The notes under the pieces were generated by a model that had not been told where the DNA came from, ran no database searches, and saw only the letters and a program-made list of their open reading frames with translations. Below are positions 1 through 6,312 of a DNA stretch of 25,774 nucleotides, one piece after another. A program made the position numbers and the translations under genes. Position 1 is the stretch's first letter. Every line of letters starts with the position of its first letter. This DNA comes from CAZYAK01 sp964645935 (GTDB lineage: Bacteria > Patescibacteriota > Gracilibacteria > Peribacterales > Peribacteraceae). The stretch lies in assembly GCA_964645935.1 (NCBI GenBank), contig CAZYAK010000016.1, positions 1 through 25,774 on the forward strand, given 5' to 3'.

Positions 1-2
1 TC

Positions 3-1121
3 AATGGTTGGTCTCTGCTTGCCGCGGGGGGCAAGCACTACGCACTGTCCGGCGCTCTGCCTGCCAGAGAGGTACGGCGCATCACCTTCCCTTCCACACT
101 CCTGCGCAACAGCTCAGGATCCGTAGCACTCAAGGCTCCGGATGGCGTGATCACTGAGACGCTGCAATGGGATGAGGCTGCGGCCGGTACGATCTATGGG
201 CAGATCAAGGAAACCGTGGGCGTACGGGTGGATCATGCCGAAGGGCATGTTTTTCAGGGCACCCTCCTCACACCCTCCCGATACATACGAGGAATTAATC
301 CAATATATTTTGTATGCATAAATACTTATCCAGCCCTTATAGAAAACAAAAAAGCAGAACTTATATTGTATTCGAACATACAGACTGGTGATGTTGTTAC
401 CCCCCAGTCCTGCACGCAGGAAACACCGATGACTGAGGTGACTCCACAGGGCTCCATGGCCGGCATCCGTCTCACAGAGGCACTCCCCAAGCCCGAGCTC
501 CGCCAAGAGGAGTGGATCGAGCTCTATAATATGTCCGAGACGCCGGTGACCCTCGCCGGCTTCCTCGATGATGCGGAGGGTGGGAGCGATCCTTGGCTGC
601 TTCCGGCAATCGCGGTGGCTCCGGGGGAGCACCGTGTCTTCTCGGGATCCTTGACCCGCCTACGCCTCAATGACGGCGGAGACCACGTACGCCTCCTCGC
701 TCTCGACGGCTCGATTCTCGATGAAATGGTCTATGGGTCGATGTTGCGCAACGCGACCTATGCCCGCCCGCGTCTGGAGGATGGATTACTCGGGGTGTGG
801 TGCATGTCTGGCCGCCCGACGCCAGGCGGGTTTGGCCCCTGCGGCCCTGTCTCGATCACCAAGACCTCTTCATCCAAAAAAGCCACTGCCAAAAAACCTG
901 CCAAGAAGCCTGTAGTGAAGGCGCGCGTCGTCAAAGCATCGTCCTCCGCCATCACGCGCTCCGACGTACTCGCGATGCTTACCGAGCCCGATCCTCCTCC
1001 GCCCGCGTCATCGGGCGCGATGTCGGTATGGTGGATGCTCCTGTTCCTCCCGGGCAACGCCGTGGCCGGCTACCTTGGCACACGCATGGCGAACGGGACC
1101 TCTCCGTTCATCTCCGTCTGA
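3..1121 (+). CDS. Lamin-tail-domain surface protein, 5' end outside window
   Basis: The reading frame is open from the first bases of the window, so the true start lies upstream; 372 residues are visible. The first ~70 residues (GWSLLAAGGKHYALSGALP, later LRNSSGSVALKAPDG) look like the second half of a lamin-tail domain, an Ig-like fold common in exported bacterial proteins. A second copy begins near residue 145 (EEWIELYNMSETPVTLAGF, then LNDGGDHVRLLALDGSILDEMVYG). A Lys/Ala/Ser-rich linker (KKATAKKPAKKPVVKA) follows, then a C-terminal hydrophobic stretch (MSVWWMLLFLPGNAVAGYLG) that could anchor the protein in the membrane. Positions about 285-400 are strikingly AT-rich, with ATA, AAA and TAT codons foreign to the rest of the gene, but the frame stays open. 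The domain call is from pattern recognition. A role as a cell-surface or nuclease-associated protein is possible but not shown. Confidence 0.8.
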   Translation, partial: NGWSLLAAGGKHYALSGALPAREVRRITFPSTLLRNSSGSVALKAPDGVITETLQWDEAAAGTIYGQIKETVGVRVDHAEGHVFQGTLLTPSRYIRGINPIYFVCINTYPALIENKKAELILYSNIQTGDVVTPQSCTQETPMTEVTPQGSMAGIRLTEALPKPELRQEEWIELYNMSETPVTLAGFLDDAEGGSDPWLLPAIAVAPGEHRVFSGSLTRLRLNDGGDHVRLLALDGSILDEMVYGSMLRNATYARPRLEDGLLGVWCMSGRPTPGGFGPCGPVSITKTSSSKKATAKKPAKKPVVKARVVKASSSAITRSDVLAMLTEPDPPPPASSGAMSVWWMLLFLPGNAVAGYLGTRMANGTSPFISV

Positions 1122-1129
1122 TGCAGGAA

Positions 1130-1561
1130 TCAGGCCTGTCCCTTGAGCATGTTGCGAAGCGCTTCTGCGGACGCGGCATCTGTGCCCTGTTGACGGGCTT
1201 CCTGTGTTTTTTCGCTCGTGCGGATGATGCGCTCGGACTCGGTCTGGAATCCGGTGATGACCTCTTCCATCTGCTTCTCTGTGCGGTCCACCTCCGCGTT
1301 AGCCTGTGTCTCGGAGAGGACTTCCTCCGTTTGGAGGGATGCGTGTAGCTGCGTGCCGTCGGCGGAGATCTCCCGCATGGACTGCTCGTTGGCTGCCATT
1401 TCGCCCTGGATGAACGCCTGCACGTCGCGCAGCAGGTCGTCCGGGAAGTCTCCGGCCATGACGCGAGTCAGCAGGACGTCGCGTTCCTCGTCCGTCAGGC
1501 GGGGGGAGGAGGCGATCAGGCCGAGGAGCTGCTGGAGCTCGGGGGAGACGCTGGCGGGCAT
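1130..1561 (-). CDS. Small helical (coiled-coil) protein, second gene of operon
   Basis: This 143-residue protein is unrecognised. The start is taken as the ATG at 1561, one base after the TGA of the upstream gene (TGA-T-ATG), rather than the ATG at 1591 that overlaps it. That spacing matches exactly the divergent pair at 4217/4219. There is no Shine-Dalgarno, so translation is probably coupled to the upstream gene. The protein is polar and almost wholly helical by composition (Glu, Gln, Ala, Arg), with a short N-terminal segment LTDEERDVLLTRV and a long stretch likely to form a coiled coil. There is no signal peptide or membrane segment. It may be a distant relative of the 4219-4713 product: both start MPA and share an L-x-x-x-E-x-x-D-[IV]-L-x-R-type motif near the N-terminus. 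Function unknown. Confidence 0.8.
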   Translation of the reverse strand: MPASVSPELQQLLGLIASSPRLTDEERDVLLTRVMAGDFPDDLLRDVQAFIQGEMAANEQSMREISADGTQLHASLQTEEVLSETQANAEVDRTEKQMEEVITGFQTESERIIRTSEKTQEARQQGTDAASAEALRNMLKGQA

Positions 1562-1562
1562 A

Positions 1563-2963
1563 TCAGGCGGCCATGAGGTAAAGGGCGTCAAGGTTGTAGC
1601 GGGTCTTGTCGCTCACGTCGGGTGCCTTGAGGTTCTTCTCTGTAAAGACGCCGGGCGCGGTTTCATAGGCGAAATGGTGGTCGGGGTTCGTGAGGTCGAT
1701 GGCGCCGCGCTTGCCGTCGGAGGTGACGATGCGGGCGAATTTCGTGCCGCCGTTGGCGGTGAACGTCTCCTTGAAGCCGCACGTCAGGGTGCCCGACGGG
1801 AGCGCCACGCGGATCTCGGTGCCCTTCTGTGCTTTTTCCAGCTTCTGGAAGCGCTGTTCGGGCGTGCCGTTGAGGTCGCCCCGTTCGCGCATCGCGGAGG
1901 TGAAGCTGGCCGCCATCGACTTTTGCCAGAGGTCCTTCTCGCTGGTGTGCCCGGTCTTCCACCAGAGTGCACTGCGACGCGCGAGCTTGCCGACGCCGTA
2001 TCCGGCGAGGGTCACTGCGCCCATAGTGAGCGTGGCACCTCCGCCCGTGAGCAGGTCTGCTCCAAACACCGCGGCACCCACGCCCGTCGCGGTCATCACG
2101 CCCACCGTGCCGCGCGTGGGGGAGGGGCGCAGCCACCAAGACCCCCGTTGCTGGGGCCCGTCGCGCAGTGCGCGGAGTTTGGCTGTGAGGATCTGCTGGT
2201 CCGCGACTGAGATGCCGGAGCTCGCGATGGCGTCTTCGAGGTTGTTCGTCGTCTGCTCGCCGCTGAGGTACACGGCCAGATTGGCTAGGATGCCCGGTAG
2301 CAGTTGGGGTGCGCGGCGCTCGATCTCGCCGATGAAGGCGTTTTTGTCCTTCTCTGCCTTCTGTTGGATTTGCCCTTCGAGAGTCTTGCTGTACTCCTTT
2401 TCGACTTCGGCCTGGTTGGTACTGAGTGCGGTCATAATCGGCTTGAGCCCCTCAGCCTGCGAGATGAGAGCGGAACGGTTGCCCGGCGAGAAGAAGCCGT
2501 AGAGCTGCTTGAGCGACGCGGCCTGTGTGTTGAGGTCGTTGTACTCCGTGGTGAGGTCCGAGAGGATGCGCTTGTACAGGGTCTGTTTCTCCCGGAGGAC
2601 GGCTACGCGCGTCTTGCAGCCGCGGGCGAGCTCGCGGATTTTGGTGAAGGCGCTGTCGGAAGCCATGCCCATGTCCTTCTCTGTGGCATCCGCGAGGTTC
2701 TTGGCTTCCTCGGTCACGATGGCATCCACGTTCTCGTTGGTCGCCTTCTGGCTCGCGACGTATCCGGATTTCCAGTTCCGTTGCCAAGCCTGGCGCACCT
2801 TGTCGGTGGCGGTGACGGCGATCTCGTCCACACGCTGCTCCGGCGTGACGGCCGTCGCGGCGGCGCGCTGAGAATCCTCCTTCTCCAAGAACTCCTTCGC
2901 CGTGTTCGGACCAGCGAAGCCGATGAGGCGACCTTCCCGGTGGGAGAACGAGAAGAAGTGCAT
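1563..2963 (-). CDS. Unknown coiled-coil protein with membrane hairpin and C-terminal beta domain
   Basis: The product has 466 residues and is not recognised. Residues ~20-280 are helical and charged and include a likely coiled coil. Residues ~284-328 are a Gly/Ala-rich hydrophobic pair of segments (VGVMTATGVGAAVFGADL and MGAVTLAGYGVGKL), probably a membrane hairpin. The last ~90 residues look like a small beta domain (IRVALPSGTLTCGF, then HHFAYETAPGVF), ending in LMAA. The gene starts 14 bases downstream of a TACAAT box with an extended TGC, so its leader is only about 7 bases and has no Shine-Dalgarno. It is the first gene of a minus-strand pair and diverges from the 3078-4713 pair across about 115 bases. 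The C-terminal domain resembles that of the 3078-4217 protein, which also ends in AA. The two long helical parts do not align convincingly. Confidence 0.85.
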   Translation of the reverse strand: MHFFSFSHREGRLIGFAGPNTAKEFLEKEDSQRAAATAVTPEQRVDEIAVTATDKVRQAWQRNWKSGYVASQKATNENVDAIVTEEAKNLADATEKDMGMASDSAFTKIRELARGCKTRVAVLREKQTLYKRILSDLTTEYNDLNTQAASLKQLYGFFSPGNRSALISQAEGLKPIMTALSTNQAEVEKEYSKTLEGQIQQKAEKDKNAFIGEIERRAPQLLPGILANLAVYLSGEQTTNNLEDAIASSGISVADQQILTAKLRALRDGPQQRGSWWLRPSPTRGTVGVMTATGVGAAVFGADLLTGGGATLTMGAVTLAGYGVGKLARRSALWWKTGHTSEKDLWQKSMAASFTSAMRERGDLNGTPEQRFQKLEKAQKGTEIRVALPSGTLTCGFKETFTANGGTKFARIVTSDGKRGAIDLTNPDHHFAYETAPGVFTEKNLKAPDVSDKTRYNLDALYLMAA

Positions 2964-2977
2964 ATGGGTTTCCGGTC

Positions 2978-2983
2978 ATTGTA
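2978..2983 (-). promoter_or_regulatory. -10 box (TACAAT) for the 2963 gene
   Basis: On the minus strand the sequence reads TTTTGTGCTACAAT, a consensus-like -10 box preceded by TG-n (extended -10). It lies 14 bases upstream of the ATG, predicting a leader of about 7 bases. The same TTTTG-n-TACAAT pattern recurs at 6300 and 17119. No clear -35 box was seen. Confidence 0.7.
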
Positions 2984-3056
2984 GCACAAAACCGTTCTCT
3001 GAGGAAGGACGGGGGACATCCCGGCGACAGCGCTTCCAGAAACATTCAAAATATTG

Positions 3057-3062
3057 TATAAT
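3057..3062 (+). promoter_or_regulatory. -10 box (TATAAT) for the 3078 gene
   Basis: A perfect TATAAT lies 15 bases before the ATG at 3078, giving an expected leader of about 9 bases. It overlaps the alternative TTG start at 3054, which argues against that start. With 2978-2983 it makes the intergenic region a divergent promoter. Confidence 0.7.
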
Positions 3063-3077
3063 GGATTCAAGAACCAC

Positions 3078-4217
3078 ATGTACATCCTTCATCGCTTTCT
3101 CCGCGGCCCTTCCGCGCACGAGCACCGCTTGCTCGGGCTCTTGCAGAGCAGCGACATGAAGGATGCCCTCGAGACTGCCGACGGAGCGAAGTCCGGCGGA
3201 CCTAACGCGCTCGTCAATGAGGCGGAGCGCCTTGCCAAGGAGGTGATGAGCAGCGCCAAGGTCACGTGGCTGGGGGCGCTCAACAATTTCCGCTTGAGCA
3301 AGGAGACGTACCGTCAGGACGTCATCAAGGACGTGTTTCTCAAGGAGGCCGACCGGAAGATTAAATCCGAGACCGACGCAGCCGTGACGGGCATCTGGAA
3401 GTGGGTGCGGTGGGGGAAGCACGCCGAGTACGTGACGCTCAAGTACAAGGTGGCGGCGCAGCTCGTGGAGGACGCGCGCGGCGTGATCCTCGCGCGCCAG
3501 AGCCGCGTGGAGCAGCTGCTGGAGGCGAGCGACTTCTCCAAGCGCCTGCGTGAGAAGAAGGGCGAGACGCCCGTCGCGTCCACCGAGAAGCAGGCCATCC
3601 TCACCGCGCTCTCCGCGGTGGGCGACCTGCTGCGCGCCGAGCAGGCCAAGCTCAACCCCACGCCGCCCAAGTACGAGCAGGCGCTGGGCACCGAGCCCAA
3701 GCTCCGCTCCATCCTCAAGCACTTCAAGGTGGGGGATCCGGCGCAGCTTGCCCACCTACTGGAGCGCAACGAGAAGGGCTACTCCGATCTCCAGGATCTC
3801 ATCCGCGGCAACTCCTTCGCCGACGAGTTTGGGAACGAGCTCCCCGGCGCACGCGATGCCGCGCTGCAAATGGCCAAGGACCTCGCCAAGTCCCGCGGGT
3901 ATCGCGCGTTTAAGATCGTCAAGCCTAACCTCAATGCGCTATCAGGTCCCGCGCGGCTGCAAGCCCTGATGCAGGATGAGGACCTGGATGCGTCCGTGGA
4001 CTTCGTGGTCCCGGGCCGCCAAAAGTTCCGCGCGCGTGTGATTCGCAAGCACCCCCAGTACCCCAACGCGGTCATCCTCCAGGCCCCGGACCCGTCCAAT
4101 CCCGGCAAGCAAGAGACGCTCGTGCTGGACGCCGAGGGTCCCCAGCTCGCCTACCGCACCGCGGGCGCCGTGCGCGTCACGCGCCTCGCAGACGCCCAGT
4201 TCTCCATCGCCGCCTGA
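3078..4217 (+). CDS. Unknown mostly helical protein, first gene of operon
   Basis: The frame could open at TTG 3054, but that codon lies in the TATAAT box. The ATG at 3078 is preferred and gives 379 residues. The protein is unrecognised. Residues ~20-150 are charged and helical (NEAERLAKEVMSSAKVTWLG and following). The middle resembles a series of short helices (LTALSAVGDLLRAEQAKL). The last ~90 residues form a likely beta domain (SVDFVVPGRQKFRARVIR, then LVLDAEGPQLAYRTAGAVRV) that parallels the end of the 1563-2963 protein. No signal peptide or clear membrane segment is visible, unlike its divergent counterpart. The stop is followed by one base and then the next ATG, implying translational coupling. 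Function is unknown; it is probably cytoplasmic. Confidence 0.85.
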   Translation: MYILHRFLRGPSAHEHRLLGLLQSSDMKDALETADGAKSGGPNALVNEAERLAKEVMSSAKVTWLGALNNFRLSKETYRQDVIKDVFLKEADRKIKSETDAAVTGIWKWVRWGKHAEYVTLKYKVAAQLVEDARGVILARQSRVEQLLEASDFSKRLREKKGETPVASTEKQAILTALSAVGDLLRAEQAKLNPTPPKYEQALGTEPKLRSILKHFKVGDPAQLAHLLERNEKGYSDLQDLIRGNSFADEFGNELPGARDAALQMAKDLAKSRGYRAFKIVKPNLNALSGPARLQALMQDEDLDASVDFVVPGRQKFRARVIRKHPQYPNAVILQAPDPSNPGKQETLVLDAEGPQLAYRTAGAVRVTRLADAQFSIAA

Positions 4218-4218
4218 T

Positions 4219-4713
4219 ATGCCCGCCAACCCTTCCGCCCACCGGCCCTCCGCGCAGCAGAACGAGATCCAGGAGATCCGGCGCCATATCAAGATCCTGT
4301 CCGTGCGTGAACAGCAGGATATCCTCACACGCCTCTCGCAGGTGAACGAGGTCACCGACGAGCTGCGCACGCGCATCGCCGATGCCCTGGACCGCGCGGT
4401 CCTCGCCGAGGGCGGCGCCGACGCCCTGCGCGCCGAGCGCGACGAGAACGCCCGCATCCTCACGGCCTTGGCCGGCGACGGCGCGGCGCTGGAGGCAAGC
4501 ACCACGCCTGACGAACGCGAAGAGCAGGGCGCGTTTGTGAAGGGCGCCATCGCGCAGCAGCGTCAGATATACGACAACTACCGCGGCAGTCTCGCCTCGG
4601 TGGACCGCAGCCTATCCACGCAGATGGAAGCGAGCGCGGAGTCGGGCAACCAGCAGAAGATCCAGGATCTGTATGAGGACCTCAACGGGCCCGACTTGGG
4701 TCAGGCGGCATGA
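4219..4713 (+). CDS. Small helical protein, second gene of operon
   Basis: The 164-residue product is highly polar and helical (Ala, Glu, Arg, Gln, Asp), with a predicted coiled coil across most of its length and no membrane segment. It starts at the ATG one base after the preceding stop. The junction 4209-4228 is identical over 20 bases to the junction of the divergent operon (1552-1571, minus strand), including the first MPA codons. There is no Shine-Dalgarno, so it probably depends on translation of the upstream gene. The protein may pair with the 3078-4217 product as the 1130-1561 protein may with its own neighbour. Not recognised as a known family. Confidence 0.8.
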   Translation: MPANPSAHRPSAQQNEIQEIRRHIKILSVREQQDILTRLSQVNEVTDELRTRIADALDRAVLAEGGADALRAERDENARILTALAGDGAALEASTTPDEREEQGAFVKGAIAQQRQIYDNYRGSLASVDRSLSTQMEASAESGNQQKIQDLYEDLNGPDLGQAA

Positions 4714-4770
4714 CCCCCCCGGACGAACGAAAAACAGGGCGGTATGCTGGCCAAATTCTGGAAGTAGGCG

Positions 4771-4776
4771 TATAAT
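4771..4776 (+). promoter_or_regulatory. -10 box (TATAAT) for the 4786 gene
   Basis: A perfect TATAAT lies 9 bases before the ATG at 4786, so transcription should begin within about 3 bases of the start codon (leaderless). No good -35 box is seen. Confidence 0.75.
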
Positions 4777-4785
4777 ACTGAAAGA

Positions 4786-6255
4786 ATGACCAGCAGCACG
4801 GTTCCTCCCAACGGCGGTCCGGAGGCGCAAGAACCCATCGATGTGCAGCAGGAATTAGCCACGCTGAGTCAAGAAGTGGACGCATTCGACGCGGAGAGCG
4901 GACGGGAAGCCCTGAATGCCCTGCGCGAGCGGATCAGTGCCCTGGAGCGGCACAGGACATCGCACCCCGATGCGTTCGATGCCGACGCCGCGGCAGCGCT
5001 CGACGCGGTCCGCCAAGCCTGGGACGCCAAGGAGGAAGCAATGGACCATGAGGAAAGCCTGGAGGACTTCTTGAGTGGCGTGTCCAGCAACACGCACGAA
5101 AATGTGAACGACACCGGAGTATTGGCGGATTCGGGAGGCGGATTGGACGGAGATTCGGAGGAAGGGCCGGAGGAGATCGTGCTTTCCGAGGAGGAGCTGA
5201 CCGAGGTGTTCCTCGCCAGCGCCGAGCCGCCCATCCTGGCCATCCTCACGGGACCCGCGGGCGCGCGCGCCTGGGCCGTCATCCGCGTGGCGCTCCTCAG
5301 CGGCGTTCCCCTCACGGAAGCCGATCTCTCGGGCATCCCTTCTTCCGACCCCGTCGAGCTCCTGAGGCTTGTAGAAGCTTTGCGTGCCAGCGTTTTGAGC
5401 TGGCGCGACGCGATGCCGTTACTGCTCGGCGATCAGAACGAGGCTTGCTTCAGCGCCGCGCAGGCGCTGCAGGAGCATCTCGCTGCATCCGTGGCCGAGG
5501 ATCTTGATGACGCTGATGATGATGACGCTGATGATGAAGACGCTGACGCTGATGATGATGAGGGGTCTGATCTCGATGACCGCGTAGATGCGCTGCTCGC
5601 GGAGTTCGAGGCGGCGTGGCGGCTGGCTCATGGCGATTTGCTGCCGCTTCCGAGCGATTTCCGCGCCTGGCTGAGACGCAATGCCAACGTGGAGGCCAGA
5701 GACGTGGCCGCGATCGTCGCCAACGCCGCGGACCGTCACTCGGATCGCCTGTACGAAGCCGAAACCGTAGACGAAGACGAGGAAGAGGAGCATCCTCCAG
5801 TCGTGAGCCACGCCTCCCAATCACCCTCCGCATTACCGGCCACAACGCCCGCCTCCACCAACAAGGTCAAAGCCCTGCCCACCAAGGACCAGGCCCAGAA
5901 GACCCACGAGGCGCTCCTCGAGCACATGTACCCCTCGCAACGGGTGATCTGGGAGATCATCCTGAACAAGCGCAAGGGCGGTCCCAACCGCAAGGTAGCC
6001 ACGTTGGCCCCCCTCAAGGACTTGCATGTGCACGGCAAGGAGGACAAGAAGGGCGAGCACAAGGGCGAGCACGGCCATGGGGACCACAAGGAGGAGAAGA
6101 AGGATCCCCACGCCCACGACGAGAAGAAGAAAGACGATCACGGAGCCGACAAGAAGAAGGATGACCACGGCGGTGACAAGAAAAAGGACGATAAGGAGCA
6201 TCCAGAAGCCAAAAAGTCCGATCACGGGCACGCGGAGCCCAAGAAGGCACACTGA
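4786..6255 (+). CDS. Acidic polyampholyte protein with His/Lys/Asp-rich tail
   Basis: The 489-residue product is unrecognised. Residues 1-140 are acidic and helical (LSQEVDAFDAESGREALNAL). A compact, more hydrophobic part follows (ILAILTGPAGARAWAVIRVA). Residues ~240-265 are an almost pure Asp/Ala/Glu run encoded by repeated GAT/GAC/GCT codons at about 5503-5565. Another folded-looking part (DLLPLPSDFRAWLRRN) precedes a Pro/Ser/Thr linker. Residues ~375-405 (HEALLEHMYPSQRVIWEIIL) look like a short folded or binding element. The last ~75 residues are dominated by Lys, His, Asp and Glu, with three copies of a KKKDDHG-type unit. Such a tail could bind metal ions or nucleic acid, or simply be disordered; this is inference. 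The start is fixed by a -10 box 9 bases upstream. Confidence 0.85.
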   Translation: MTSSTVPPNGGPEAQEPIDVQQELATLSQEVDAFDAESGREALNALRERISALERHRTSHPDAFDADAAAALDAVRQAWDAKEEAMDHEESLEDFLSGVSSNTHENVNDTGVLADSGGGLDGDSEEGPEEIVLSEEELTEVFLASAEPPILAILTGPAGARAWAVIRVALLSGVPLTEADLSGIPSSDPVELLRLVEALRASVLSWRDAMPLLLGDQNEACFSAAQALQEHLAASVAEDLDDADDDDADDEDADADDDEGSDLDDRVDALLAEFEAAWRLAHGDLLPLPSDFRAWLRRNANVEARDVAAIVANAADRHSDRLYEAETVDEDEEEEHPPVVSHASQSPSALPATTPASTNKVKALPTKDQAQKTHEALLEHMYPSQRVIWEIILNKRKGGPNRKVATLAPLKDLHVHGKEDKKGEHKGEHGHGDHKEEKKDPHAHDEKKKDDHGADKKKDDHGGDKKKDDKEHPEAKKSDHGHAEPKKAH

Positions 6256-6299
6256 AGCGCCTGATACCGCTCGCCCTGGCGTAAGAGGCTGAATTTTGG

Positions 6300-6305
6300 T
6301 ACAAT
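6300..6305 (+). promoter_or_regulatory. Extended -10 box (TGG-TACAAT) for the 6313 gene
   Basis: TTTTGGTACAAT ends 7 bases before the ATG at 6313, predicting a leaderless transcript. The alternative ATG at 6304 lies inside the box and would not be transcribed from this promoter, so 6313 is chosen. Confidence 0.75.
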
Positions 6306-6312
6306 GGGGGGA

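Noticed and set aside
1563..4217. Calling the two large divergent proteins full-length paralogues
   Set aside because: Only the C-terminal beta part and the gene junction look alike; the long helical regions and the membrane hairpin do not align by eye.
6304..6312. ATG at 6304 as the start of the large membrane protein
   Set aside because: It overlaps the TACAAT box, so a transcript from that promoter would not contain it; the ATG at 6313 is used.
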